Shown piece by piece: positions 37,509 to 45,372 of a DNA stretch of 45,372 nt. Position 1 is the stretch's first letter. The number at the start of each line of letters is the position of its first letter. Origin of the DNA: Nonomuraea zeae (GTDB lineage: Bacteria > Actinomycetota > Actinomycetes > Streptosporangiales > Streptosporangiaceae); contig NZ_VCKX01000074.1 of the NCBI RefSeq assembly GCF_005889725.1, positions 1-45,372 on the forward strand. Direction: 5' to 3'. The notes beneath the pieces are model-generated. The model had not been told where the DNA came from. It did not search any database and worked only from the letters and a program-made list of their open reading frames with translations. The translations under genes and the position numbers were made by a program.

Positions 37509-40328
37509 GTGGCCGTCGCGTACCCAGGAGCCGTGTCCAAGCGTGAGACAGAGGTGCTGGCTCTGGTCGGCGCGCAGCTGTCCAATGCGGAGATCGCCGC
37601 TCACCTGCACCTGTCGGTCCGCACGGTCGAGAACCACGTGTCGTCACTGCTGCGCAAATGCGGCGTCGCGGACCGCCGGGAGCTCGGCAGGCTGGCCAGG
37701 CAGGACTCGTCCGAGCCTGGCCGCATCACCGGCCTGCCCGCGCCGCTGACCACGTTCATCGGCCGCGCCGCCGAGCGCGAGCGGCTGCTGGCAGCCCTGC
37801 GGGCCGCCCGCCTGGTGACGCTGGTCGGGCCGGGCGGCGTCGGCAAGACCCGGCTGGCGATCGAGACGGCCGGAGGCGCCCAAGGCTCCTTCCCCGGGGG
37901 AGGGGCGTTCGTCGACCTGGTGCCGGTGGGGGAGGCCTATGTCGCCCAGGCGGTGGCCGCCGCGCTGGGCGTCACGGAACGCCCGGACCAGCACCTGCAC
38001 GAGGCCATCGCCGAACGGCTCGGCGACGGCGGCGCCCTGCTGATCCTCGACAACTGCGAGCACGTGATCGACGCCGTCGCCCGGTTCGCCGAGCAGACGC
38101 TCCGCCGCTGCCCCGGCACCCGGATCCTCGCCACCAGCAGGGAACGCCTCGGCGTGCCCGGCGAACGCGCCCTCCCCCTGGCCCCCTTTCCGCCGGCCTC
38201 GGCCACCGCGGCTCCCGTGCCGCTCACCTCCCATGCCGAGCTGCTCTTCCTCGACCGCGCCACCGCGGCGGACCCGGGCTTCACCGCCGACCCGGCCACG
38301 CTCACGCTGCTGTGCGCGCGGCTCGACGGGATGCCGCTGGCCATCGAGCTGGCCGCGGCCAGGGTGCCCGCCCTCGGCGCGGACGGCCTGTTCGCCGCCC
38401 TGGACGATCATCTGCGCCTGCTGGCCGGCGGCCGGGGCGCCGACGAGCGGCACCGCTCGCTGCGCGCGGTCATCGGATGGAGCCACGAGCTGCTGGATGA
38501 GGAGGAGCGGGCGCTGTTCCGGCGGCTGGCCGTCTTCGCGGGCCCGTTCGACCTGGACGCCGTCGTGGCCGTCACTCCCGGCCTGGCCCGGAGCGCGGCG
38601 GCGGACGTGCTCGGCCGGCTGGCCGACAAGAGCCTGCTCGCCGTGCACCGCCGCTCCGGCGCGGCCAGGTGGAGGCTGCTGGAGACCGTACGGGCCTACG
38701 CCGCCGAACGGCTCGACCAGGCGGGCGAGACGGACGCGGCCAGGCGGCTGCACCTGGAGTGGGCCGCGGGCGTGGCGAGCGCTCTGGAGGCTCACCTGGA
38801 GACGGCCGACCGGTGGCGGGACGGCTTCGACGCCGTCGCCGACGACCTGCGCGCCGCCCTGGCCTGGGCGCCGGACGTGCCCGGGCACCTGCCGTACCGG
38901 CTGGCCGGGGCGCTGGGTCACCTGACGTACGCCAGGCGCTTCCTCGGGGAGGCGCTGGGCCACTACCTGACGGCGGCGCGGCTGGCGCCGACCGCGCTGG
39001 AGGCGGTGGCCGACCTGCGCGCGGCGGCCGACTGCACCTCCGCGATCGGCGACGTCGGACGGCAGCCGCTCGAGATGCTGCTGGAGGCCGTCGGCCGGGC
39101 GCGCGAGACGGGCGACGGCGACCTGACGGCCATCGCTCTGGCCTCCGTCGTCAGCGCCGCCTGCCGCCATCACGTGGAGTTCGAGGAGGGGGTCCCGCAC
39201 GCGGCCAAGGCCGAGCTTTTGGCGGAGGCGCGAGCCGCCGGCGACCCGGCGAACCCGGTGGTGGCGGCGCACCTGGCGGCTGCGGCGGCCTGGCTGGCGA
39301 ACGAGCACGCGGCCGACGACCACCCGGCCGACGTGCATGCGGCCGACGACCACCCGGAGACGGAGACGGAAGCGGAGACGGAAGCGGAGGCGGCGGTGGA
39401 GGCGGCGGTGGAGGCGGCGCGAACCGCCGGGGATCCCGTGCTCGTCTGCGCGGCGCTGGACATCGCGACCATGGCCGCGCTCCGGCGCGAACGGCGGCGC
39501 CAGGCCTGCCACGTCACCAGCCGGCGACTGTCCCTGCTGGAGAGCCTGCCTCGGCACGTTCCCGCCGCCTGCCCCGAGATCGTGGACACCCTCAGGATGG
39601 CGTTCTACGGCTTTCTCGGCGTGGGCGACCTGCCCGCCGCGCTGGCCGTCGCCCGCCAGGCCATGGACGACGACCTGGTCGGAGGCTCCTACCTGGCAGC
39701 CGCTCACCTGATCACGCCGCTGGTCCTCACCGGCCGCTTCGACGAGGCGCTGAGCTTGGAGACGGAGGTGTGGGAGGGCTGGCGACGTACGGGCCGGCCG
39801 TTCGGGCCGCAGCTCGGCCCGCCGATCGGGGCGCTGTCCCTCGCCCACGGCCTGCGCGGCGACGGCGACGCCGCACGGCTGTGGCGGTCGCGCGCGCTCA
39901 ACCCGCCGCACCGGCGGCGGTACAGCTACTTCATGACGTTCGCCGACGCCCGGCTGGCGCTGCACCACGGACGGTTCGAGCAGGCGGCCGAGCTCGTCGA
40001 GGCTGCCCTGGTCGGCAGCCCGACCGCGGCGACGGCACCGTACCGGGAGGCGGTCGCGGCCGAGCTGGCGGTGGCCGCCGGCCTGCCGGGAGCGGCCGGC
40101 CGGCTGGCCGCCACGGGCGCCGGCGAGAACGACTGGGCCGCCGCCTGCCTGGCCCGGGCCAGGGGCCGCCTGCGCAAGGACGAGAACGACCTGAGCGCGG
40201 CCGTGGCACTCTGGGAGCGGATCGACGCCCGTTTCGAGCGCGCCTGCACCCTGCTCCTCCTGCCCGGCCGGGCGGACGAGGGCGCGAGCGAGCTGGCCGA
40301 GCTGGGCTGCGTACCGCCCAAGACCTGA
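37509..40328 (+). CDS. LuxR-HTH/NB-ATPase regulator (large, N-terminal HTH)
   Basis: 939 residues. A LuxR/FixJ-type helix-turn-helix at the very N-terminus (KRETEVLALVGAQLSNAEIAAHLHLSVRTVENHVSSLLRKCG), then an STAND/NB-type ATPase (Walker A GPGGVGKTRL, Walker B LLILDNCEH) and a long helical repeat region. Usual LAL regulators carry LuxR at the C-terminus, so the order is reversed. Start: GTG at 37509 or GTG at 37533, the latter two bases after AGGAG. A Glu/Asp/Ala-rich low-complexity stretch interrupts the helical part (39309-39420). Signal unknown. Also read as an ordinary protein of the AfsR/SARP-free NB-ARC type. Confidence 0.88.
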   Translation: MAVAYPGAVSKRETEVLALVGAQLSNAEIAAHLHLSVRTVENHVSSLLRKCGVADRRELGRLARQDSSEPGRITGLPAPLTTFIGRAAERERLLAALRAARLVTLVGPGGVGKTRLAIETAGGAQGSFPGGGAFVDLVPVGEAYVAQAVAAALGVTERPDQHLHEAIAERLGDGGALLILDNCEHVIDAVARFAEQTLRRCPGTRILATSRERLGVPGERALPLAPFPPASATAAPVPLTSHAELLFLDRATAADPGFTADPATLTLLCARLDGMPLAIELAAARVPALGADGLFAALDDHLRLLAGGRGADERHRSLRAVIGWSHELLDEEERALFRRLAVFAGPFDLDAVVAVTPGLARSAAADVLGRLADKSLLAVHRRSGAARWRLLETVRAYAAERLDQAGETDAARRLHLEWAAGVASALEAHLETADRWRDGFDAVADDLRAALAWAPDVPGHLPYRLAGALGHLTYARRFLGEALGHYLTAARLAPTALEAVADLRAAADCTSAIGDVGRQPLEMLLEAVGRARETGDGDLTAIALASVVSAACRHHVEFEEGVPHAAKAELLAEARAAGDPANPVVAAHLAAAAAWLANEHAADDHPADVHAADDHPETETEAETEAEAAVEAAVEAARTAGDPVLVCAALDIATMAALRRERRRQACHVTSRRLSLLESLPRHVPAACPEIVDTLRMAFYGFLGVGDLPAALAVARQAMDDDLVGGSYLAAAHLITPLVLTGRFDEALSLETEVWEGWRRTGRPFGPQLGPPIGALSLAHGLRGDGDAARLWRSRALNPPHRRRYSYFMTFADARLALHHGRFEQAAELVEAALVGSPTAATAPYREAVAAELAVAAGLPGAAGRLAATGAGENDWAAACLARARGRLRKDENDLSAAVALWERIDARFERACTLLLLPGRADEGASELAELGCVPPKT
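39309..39420 (+). repeat. Low-complexity and repeated coding segment in the LuxR/ATPase gene
   Basis: A 17-base GCGGCCGACGACCACCC block occurs twice, 30 bases apart, followed by short GAGACGGAAGCG-like and GCGGTGGAGGCG runs. It encodes Ala/Asp/His then Glu/Thr/Ala-rich residues, an insertion in the helical repeats. Confidence 0.75.
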
Positions 40329-40330
40329 CC

Positions 40331-40360
40331 TTGACAGGCGAGCGGCCGCCTGGCCATGAT
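40331..40360 (+). promoter_or_regulatory. Promoter-like sequence before the riboswitch
   Basis: TTGACA at 40331-40336 and CATGAT at 40355-40360 with 18 bases between. It begins right after the LuxR-type stop and gives the acetyltransferase its own transcript. If this is the promoter in use, the hairpin base at 40361-40366 would be just outside the RNA. Confidence 0.55.
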
Positions 40361-40367
40361 CGATGAC

Positions 40368-40456
40368 GTTCATCGGGAGGATCCGAGGGACCTGGCCCTG
40401 CGACGGTCCGGCAACCTGCCCTGAGGCAAGGTGCCAATGCCAGGAACGATGAGGAG
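40368..40456 (+). ncRNA. SAM riboswitch (S-box/SAM-I clan)
   Basis: The conserved S-box core is present in order: GAGGGACCTGGCCC, GA of the kink-turn, GGCAACC, a GCC-CTGA-GGC hairpin, and AAGGTGCCAATGCC. Flanks pair: TTCATCG (40369-40375) with CGATGAG (40447-40453). GGATCCG pairs with CGGTCC for helix 2. The 3' strand of the closing helix overlaps GAGGAG (40451-40456), the ribosome site of the GNAT gene at 40465, so SAM binding would most simply block translation. No T-run suggests a transcription terminator. Confidence 0.88.
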
Positions 40457-40464
40457 CCGCCGTC

Positions 40465-41085
40465 ATGCGTCCCTGGTTCGTCGTGCCGCCGCTGGACGGC
40501 TCCCTGGTCCGGCTGGAGCCGCTGTCCCTCGCGCACGCGGGAGACCTGGCGCTGGCGGCGGAGGAGCATCGCGCCGGCTATGACTTCACGCTCGTCCCCC
40601 GGGGCCACGAGGTCCACGACTACCTGCGGGCCCAGCTCGACCGGACGGCACAGGGGCTGGTGCCGTTCGCCCAGATCCGCCGGTCGGACGGCCGGGCCGT
40701 GGGGTGCACGGCGTACTGGGATCCGCGCCGCTGGCCGGGGCGCGACGAACTGCGCGCCGTCGAGATCGGCTTCACCTGGCTCGGCGCGTCCGCGCAGGGC
40801 ACGGGCGTCAACGCCGAGGCGAAGCTCCTGCTGCTGACCTACGCGTTCGAGACCCTTGAGGTCGCGCGGGTCGACCTCAAGACCGACGCTCGCAACCTGC
40901 GGTCACGGCATGCCATCGAGGCCCTGGGCGTCACCTTCGAGGGGGTGCTGCGGAACTGGTCGATGTCGTGGGCGCCCGGCGAGGAGGGCCTGCTGCGGGA
41001 TTCGGCCATGTACGCCGTGACCGACACGGAGTGGAACGACGTCAAACGCGGCCTGATCAAGCGCCTCGAATCGCGTACCTCATGA
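40465..41085 (+). CDS. GNAT family N-acetyltransferase under SAM riboswitch control
   Basis: 206 residues of the RimJ/RimL-type GNAT family: LVRLEPLSLAHAGDLALAAEE at the start, VEIGFTWLGASAQGTGVNAEAKLLLLTYAFE (acetyl-CoA loop region) and VDLKTDARNLRSRHAIEALG. It should move an acetyl group from acetyl-CoA to an amine, perhaps of an amino acid, drug or protein N-terminus. ATG nine bases after GAGGAG, which is part of the SAM riboswitch closing helix. A link to methionine or SAM-derived amines is implied by the switch only. Converges on the lipoprotein gene. Confidence 0.92.
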   Translation: MRPWFVVPPLDGSLVRLEPLSLAHAGDLALAAEEHRAGYDFTLVPRGHEVHDYLRAQLDRTAQGLVPFAQIRRSDGRAVGCTAYWDPRRWPGRDELRAVEIGFTWLGASAQGTGVNAEAKLLLLTYAFETLEVARVDLKTDARNLRSRHAIEALGVTFEGVLRNWSMSWAPGEEGLLRDSAMYAVTDTEWNDVKRGLIKRLESRTS

Positions 41086-41103
41086 GGGGACCCGTGAGCC
41101 GGG

Positions 41104-41655
41104 TCAGGCCGAGATGAGCCGGAGGATCGCGGTGCCGTCCGCCCCGGCCACCACCTGCACCACGACCGCGCCTTTCTTCCTGCCCGGGGGCTTGCCGGCC
41201 AGGCCGCACGAGCTGTTGCTGCTGTTGCGGGTGAAGACGGTGACGCACCCCCGCCCGTCGCCGCTCACCTCGCCGCTCGTCCTGCTATCTCCCGACGTCA
41301 CCTTGTAGCCGACCTCGTTCTTGCCGACCTTGGTCAGGGACAGCGTCGCGGGACCGTCCGGGATCTTGAAGTGGATCGTCACCGGAGCCGACACCGCGAT
41401 CTCGCAGTTGCCGTCGGAGCACGCCTCGGGGTCGCTCCCGTCGGCCGCCGTCACCGCCGGGGACGGGGCGGGCGCGGTGGAAGACGGATCCTGCGCGGCG
41501 GGGGAGGCCGCGAGTTCGGCGCTTCGGGTGCTCCCGCCGGGGCCGCCGCAGCCGGCCATGGCCAGCGCGGCGAGCGCGGCCAGCGCGGTCAGCGCGCCCT
41601 GCGCAACGCGGCCGGTCACCTGGCGCGTGTGCCGTACCGTGGTCGGGTTTGACAT
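41104..41655 (-). CDS. Putative lipoprotein
   Basis: 183 residues. Lipobox LAMAG-Cys near residue 36 after a hydrophobic core (ALTALAALAALAMAGC), followed by a disordered Ser/Ala/Pro linker and a small beta domain with CSDGNCEIAVSAPVTIHFKI and four Cys that could pair. No known family seen; a surface-exposed domain of unknown role. ATG at 41655; 18-base convergent gap with the GNAT gene. The region 41656-41851 upstream shows no gene. Confidence 0.82.
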   Translation of the reverse strand: MSNPTTVRHTRQVTGRVAQGALTALAALAALAMAGCGGPGGSTRSAELAASPAAQDPSSTAPAPSPAVTAADGSDPEACSDGNCEIAVSAPVTIHFKIPDGPATLSLTKVGKNEVGYKVTSGDSRTSGEVSGDGRGCVTVFTRNSSNSSCGLAGKPPGRKKGAVVVQVVAGADGTAILRLISA

Positions 41656-41851
41656 GGGATCAGCCCCTTGAGTCTCGTCCGAAGTCAGGTGTGAAGTCCC
41701 TGTTCAACGGCCTCTACCAAGCATTCTGCAGCAGTAAGATCACGAATCGCAGTGGAATCTGTCAAACCCGGCCCCGGCGCCGGCAGCCGAGGTGATTCGT
41801 CCTCATCCGAAAGAGTGGAAGGCGGCGTCGGCGGCTCGGCATCCTTGCCCG

Positions 41852-42868
41852 GTGTCGCCAACCTCCTTCCGCCCGCCTGCCGCCTGGCGCAGGTTCGCCG
41901 TGGTCGCCGCGCTCATGCTGGGCGCCTTCACCTTCAACACCACCGAGAACCTGCCGATCGGGCTGCTCGCGCTCATCTCGGCGGACCTGCGCGTGTCGCC
42001 GCCGGCCGTCGGCCACCTGGTGAGCGGATACGGCCTGACGGTGGCGATCGTGTCCCTGCCCGTCGCGCTGCTCACCCGCGGGATCGCGCGCCGGTACCTG
42101 CTCTCCGGCCTGCTGGCCGTGCTCGTTCTCGCCAGCCTGGCCTCGACGCTGGTGACCTCGTACGAGGTGCTGCTCGCGGCCCGGGTGGCGACGGCGGCGG
42201 CCCAGGCGCTCTTCTGGGCCGTGATGGGGCCGGTGGCGGTGGGGCTGTTCCCTCCTCGGATGCGCGGCCGGGTCATCGGCGTGCTGTCCGTCGGCGGTTC
42301 GCTCGCCTCGGTGCTCGGCGTCCCGGCCGGTGCCTGGCTGGGCCGGCACTCCGGCTGGCAGGCCCCTTTCCTGGGGCTGGGCGGGCTCGCCCTCGTCTCG
42401 CTCGTCATCGTCGCCGGGCTGCTGCCGGCCTCGCGGCCGGAGGAGGGGCATGCCGCCCGCGGGCTCGCGCCGGACGCCCGCCGGTTCGCGGTCGTGCTGG
42501 CGACCACTGTCCTGTCGGCGACGGGGGCGTTCGCCGGGTTCACCTACGTCGTGACGTTCCTGGCGGAGGTCAGCGGCATGTCCGGGAACTCGGTCAGCGC
42601 CCTGCTGCTGGTGTTCGGCATCGCCGGGGTCGCGGCGGTCACCCTGACCGGGCCGCTGCTCGACCGGTTCCCGCTCGCGACGCTGGCGCTCCCGGTGGCC
42701 GGGCAGGCGGTGGCGCTGCTGGCGCTGTCGGCCGCCGGTGACGTGCAGGCGTTCCTCGCCGGCGGGGTGCTGACCGTCGCGGCGCTGGCCCTCCTGCCGC
42801 GCCTGCGGTCGAGAGCCGAGCTCTCCGAAACTGACCAACAGAACCGTTTTGGTCAGTCTCTCATCTAG
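41852..42868 (+). CDS. MFS transporter, C-terminally shortened
   Basis: 338 residues from the GTG at 41852 (an in-frame GTG at 41792 would add 20 unlikely residues). Ten hydrophobic helices, from FAVVAALMLGAFTFNTTENLPIGLLALI to AFLAGGVLTVAALALLP; the usual last two are missing. The final 14 residues (SETDQQ...) are encoded by a TetR-type operator and lead region of the next gene. It resembles arabinose-efflux-type drug exporters (AraJ/Bcr group). Truncation or a recent 3' deletion would leave a protein of uncertain activity. Confidence 0.75.
   Translation: MSPTSFRPPAAWRRFAVVAALMLGAFTFNTTENLPIGLLALISADLRVSPPAVGHLVSGYGLTVAIVSLPVALLTRGIARRYLLSGLLAVLVLASLASTLVTSYEVLLAARVATAAAQALFWAVMGPVAVGLFPPRMRGRVIGVLSVGGSLASVLGVPAGAWLGRHSGWQAPFLGLGGLALVSLVIVAGLLPASRPEEGHAARGLAPDARRFAVVLATTVLSATGAFAGFTYVVTFLAEVSGMSGNSVSALLLVFGIAGVAAVTLTGPLLDRFPLATLALPVAGQAVALLALSAAGDVQAFLAGGVLTVAALALLPRLRSRAELSETDQQNRFGQSLI
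42830..42857. promoter_or_regulatory. Palindrome ACTGACCAA-N10-TTGGTCAGT, candidate TetR operator
   Basis: Perfect 9-bp arms; it lies 40 bases before the FAD monooxygenase ATG, inside the MFS 3' end. The TetR gene at 44159 is in the same operon, so it is the natural candidate for autorepression. Confidence 0.8.
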
Positions 42869-42897
42869 CATGGAGGGAACATACGAGAGGAATCGTC

Positions 42898-44115
42898 ATG
42901 ACGAACGCAGGCAAGGGCGGCCGCGCGCTGGTGGTCGGGCTCGGGATCGCCGGAATCGCCACCGCTGTGCGGCTGCGCCAGATCGGCTGGGAGCCGGTGC
43001 TGGTGGAGCGGGCACCCGCGCGCCGCTCAGGCGGGTACTTCATCGTCCTGTTCGGGGCCGGCATCGCCTCCGCCCGGCGGCTGGGCGTGCTGGACCACAT
43101 CGGCAACCGCGCCGGCGCCCACGTCGCCACGTACGAGGTCGACCGCGCCGGGCGCCGCCGTCCCAGCATGAACCCGTTCACCATGGCCGTGGGCCCCCGC
43201 CCCCTGCTGCGTGGTGACGTGGAACGGGGGCTGTTCACGGCGCTGCCGGACGACGTGGAGATCCGCTACTCCACCGTGCCCACCCGCATCACCCAGGACG
43301 AGCGCGCGGCGGAGGTGACGCTGCACGACACCGCGGCCGGCACCACCGTCACCGAGCGCTTCGACCTGGTGGTGGGGGCCGACGGGATGCGCTCGACGGT
43401 GCGCGGGCTCGTCTTCGGCTCCGAGGAGTACCTGCACCCGCTGAACTACATGATCGGCGCCACCGTCCTGGACGGGCCGGTCGACGGCTTCGGCCTGTCC
43501 GACGGGCTGATCCTGGCCGAGCCAGGCCGCTCGATGTGGGCCTTCCCCTTCGCCGACCACGCCCCCAGCCTGCTGTTCTCCTACCGCACCGGCGACATCG
43601 ACGCCGAGTTCACCCGCCCGCCGATCGAGTCCATCCGCAGGGCGTTCGGCCCCGAGCCCACGGGAGCCCTTCTTGAGGGCCTGCTCACCCGCTACGAGCA
43701 GGCGCCCGACGCCCTGTTCGACTCGGTGCAGCAGGTCAAGATGCCGCGCTGGCACCGCGGAAGGGTCGTCCTGATCGGCGACTCCGCCTGGTGCGTCACC
43801 CTGTACGCGGGCATGGGCGCCTCCAGCGGCATCGCCGGCGGCGAGCTGCTGGGCACCATGCTGGAGCGGCACCCCGGCGACCTGCCCGGCGCGCTGCGCG
43901 CCTGGGAGGCCCGGATGAGGCCCTTCATCGACGTCCAGCAGGACAGCGCGCTGACCGGCCGCCGGATGTTCACGCCGCAGGACCGCAGAGAGCTCCTCCT
44001 GCGCGCCGGGATGATGCGCCTGATGCGCGTGCCGGGCGTGGGGAAGACCATGGGCAGGATAATGCTCAACAGCAAGGACATGCGGGCCAAGAACGTCGAC
44101 GTCGCCGCCCCCTGA
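42898..44115 (+). CDS. FAD-dependent monooxygenase (group A, tetracycline-destructase-like)
   Basis: 405 residues. FAD motif VVGLGIAGIATAVRL, DG motif LVVGADGMRSTVRG and second FAD motif RGRVVLIGDSAWC. The C-terminal region is helical, as in PHBH/TetX-like enzymes. Substrate unknown; such enzymes beside MFS and TetR genes often modify or remove toxic compounds. ATG at 42898, GAGAGG nine bases upstream. The 43-base gap to the TetR gene implies one operon, controlled by the palindrome at 42830. Confidence 0.92.
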   Translation: MTNAGKGGRALVVGLGIAGIATAVRLRQIGWEPVLVERAPARRSGGYFIVLFGAGIASARRLGVLDHIGNRAGAHVATYEVDRAGRRRPSMNPFTMAVGPRPLLRGDVERGLFTALPDDVEIRYSTVPTRITQDERAAEVTLHDTAAGTTVTERFDLVVGADGMRSTVRGLVFGSEEYLHPLNYMIGATVLDGPVDGFGLSDGLILAEPGRSMWAFPFADHAPSLLFSYRTGDIDAEFTRPPIESIRRAFGPEPTGALLEGLLTRYEQAPDALFDSVQQVKMPRWHRGRVVLIGDSAWCVTLYAGMGASSGIAGGELLGTMLERHPGDLPGALRAWEARMRPFIDVQQDSALTGRRMFTPQDRRELLLRAGMMRLMRVPGVGKTMGRIMLNSKDMRAKNVDVAAP

Positions 44116-44158
44116 CCAGGCCCGAACGCCCGGCAGAACGAAAGAGAAGGACCGTACG

Positions 44159-44878
44159 GTGAGCCAGCTGGTCGAACTCCACTCACGCAAAGCCGCCCGC
44201 ATCCTGGACAGCGCGCGCGAGCTGGTGCTCGACCACGGCGCGGGCAAGGTCACCGTCTCCGAGATCAGCCGCGCGGCCGGCGTCGGCAAGGGCACCGTCT
44301 ACCTCTACTGGCCCAGCAAGGAAGAGCTCATCCGCGGCCTGTTCGCCCGCGATCTGCTGACGCTCTCGCAGGAGGGCATCGACCGCATCTCCGCCGACCC
44401 GGCCACCGTGCTGCCCCGCCACCTGGCCCCCCTGCTCATCAGGACCGGGCAGCGGCTCCCGCTGGCGCTGCGCCTGCACAGCGGCGACGCGGAGCTGCTG
44501 CGGCTGCTCACCCAGGAGCCCGCCGATCGCGAGCTGTTCGACCGGGCCAGTCCCGCCGCCATGTGCGCCGCGGTCATGCCGATCCTGCGCCGCCACGGCC
44601 TGATCCGCGACGATCGGCCGCTGTCCAGCCAGACCTATGCCGTGCACGCCGTGCTCGGCGGGTTCTCCGCCGCCATCGCCGAGCCGGCCACCGCACCGGG
44701 CGGCGTCGCCGACCCGGTCGCGGTTCTCGCCGACACCGTGGCCCTGCTGCTCGAACCGCCCGTCCCGCCGGACGAGGCGGCCGTCGCCGCGGCCGCCGAG
44801 GAGACCCTCGCCGTCATCCGCGAGGTCAGGGACGCCGTTCTGGACCTCATCGCACGCGGCCAGACCACCGAACACTGA
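44159..44878 (+). CDS. TetR family transcriptional regulator
   Basis: 239 residues. N-terminal TetR domain: ILDSARELVLDHGAGKVTVSEISRAAGVGKGTVYLYWPSKEELI. The C-terminal domain is helical and rich in Ala. GTG start with AGAAGG eight bases upstream. Follows the FAD monooxygenase gene on the same strand and probably represses it through the palindrome at 42830-42857. The 146 bases to the next gene show nothing clear. Confidence 0.93.
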   Translation: MSQLVELHSRKAARILDSARELVLDHGAGKVTVSEISRAAGVGKGTVYLYWPSKEELIRGLFARDLLTLSQEGIDRISADPATVLPRHLAPLLIRTGQRLPLALRLHSGDAELLRLLTQEPADRELFDRASPAAMCAAVMPILRRHGLIRDDRPLSSQTYAVHAVLGGFSAAIAEPATAPGGVADPVAVLADTVALLLEPPVPPDEAAVAAAAEETLAVIREVRDAVLDLIARGQTTEH

Positions 44879-45024
44879 TCCGGCCGATCACGAGCTCTTC
44901 CGGAGGCGTCGGAGATGGATCTTCGAGCCCATGCCGCGCCGCGACCTCGACGCGATCATGGCCTGCCGCACCGGGGACGTCGCGATCGGGAGCCGGCCGC
45001 CGCCGTCGCATAGCCTGGGTAAGC

Positions 45025-45372
45025 GTGGACGATGATGATCGTGTGGGTATGGCGTTCTCCGACAGGTTCGACGCCATCAGCCTGCCGCCCGCCGAGGTCA
45101 GGCGGCTGGGCGAGGAGGCGGGGGCGGCGGTCCGGCACGGGCGGGCGCGCTTCGCGAGCAGGCTCGGCCTGGAGCCGGGCGACGTCGTCTTCATGCGGCA
45201 GGTGCACGGCGCCGAGGCCGGCTACGTCAGCGGCCCCGATCCCGGCGCCACGCCGATGGACGGCATGTGCACGGACCAGCCGGGCCTGGCGCTCGCCGTT
45301 CTGGTGGCGGACTGCGCTCCCGTCCTGCTGGCGGACGCGCGGGCCGGAGTGGTGGGGGTGGCCCATGCGGGG
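45025..45372 (+). CDS. YfiH/laccase-domain (PF02578-type) protein, 5' part only
   Basis: Reads from GTG 45025 (or ATG 45049) without stop to the right edge, at least 116 residues. VFMRQVHGAEAGYV and LAVLVADCAPVLLADARAGVVGVAHAG are the diagnostic metal-binding motifs of the YfiH/PgeF (purine nucleoside phosphorylase/polyphenol oxidase) family. The family's known activities are purine nucleoside phosphorylysis, adenosine deamination, and UDP-MurNAc-tetrapeptide editing. The gene continues outside the window. Confidence 0.9.
   Translation, partial: MDDDDRVGMAFSDRFDAISLPPAEVRRLGEEAGAAVRHGRARFASRLGLEPGDVVFMRQVHGAEAGYVSGPDPGATPMDGMCTDQPGLALAVLVADCAPVLLADARAGVVGVAHAG

Noticed and set aside
37644..40466. 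940-codon open frame antisense to the LuxR/ATPase gene
   Set aside because: The plus strand carries clear HTH and Walker motifs; the antisense reading is compositionally odd and also runs through the riboswitch.

Overview
The window is very GC-rich, starts many genes with GTG or TTG, packs genes with 4-base stop/start overlaps, and carries many TetR, LacI, IclR, MerR and AraC type regulators. This points to the chromosome of a filamentous actinomycete. A member of the Streptosporangiales is plausible, but I cannot prove a genus from the sequence. I see no rRNA, tRNA, phage structural genes or CRISPR array.

Region 1 (1-25573) reads as one catabolic island under an IclR regulator. A plus-strand operon (21-3345: RidA-like, two MaoC-type subunits, SCP-x thiolase/aldolase, DUF35) converges on a 13-gene minus-strand operon (16754 down to 3382). 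Reading from its promoter, that operon encodes a nitrilase-type C-N hydrolase, an RCC-reductase-like protein, an alpha/beta hydrolase, a Rieske oxygenase, a second RCC-reductase-like protein, a protein of unknown family, an SDR, a maleate isomerase/arylmalonate decarboxylase-type enzyme, a membrane protein, a secreted hydrolase, an acyl-CoA ligase, a bicupin with a His-rich tail, and an MmgE/PrpD protein. Next come a Dabb protein, another secreted hydrolase, and a second minus-strand operon (24678 down to 18170: flavin reductase/HMG-CoA-lyase-like fusion, acyl-CoA-dehydrogenase-fold oxygenase, two aldehyde dehydrogenases, FAD hydroxylase). The divergent iclR gene closes the island. Copies of a GGAAAC-N3-GTTTCC palindrome occur at the three internal control regions, so the island is probably one regulon.

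The most striking content is the Rieske oxygenase flanked by two proteins that resemble plant red chlorophyll catabolite reductase / ferredoxin-dependent bilin reductases, next to chlorophyllase-like hydrolases. The order of chemistry (ester hydrolysis, Rieske oxygenation, bilin-type reduction, C-N bond hydrolysis, maleate-type chemistry, CoA activation, beta-oxidation-like and retro-aldol steps) would suit breakdown of a tetrapyrrole or similar macrocycle. That substrate is an inference.

Region 2 (25807-37358) is a set of small regulator/target pairs: TetR with an SDR-like protein and twin operators, AraC with a VOC protein, LacI with an MFS exporter, TetR with a quinone-oxidoreductase-like protein. 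It also holds a double-MerR regulator, a STAS anti-anti-sigma protein, a DUF5994 protein, and a tyrosine recombinase whose start is preceded by a perfect 13-bp-arm inverted repeat. Several convergent gene gaps carry 14-20 bp tandem repeats.

Region 3 (37509-45372) has a large LuxR/NB-ATPase regulator, a SAM riboswitch upstream of a GNAT acetyltransferase, a lipoprotein, a shortened MFS protein whose 3' end contains a TetR-type operator, an FAD monooxygenase with its TetR regulator, and the start of a YfiH/laccase-domain protein cut by the right edge.
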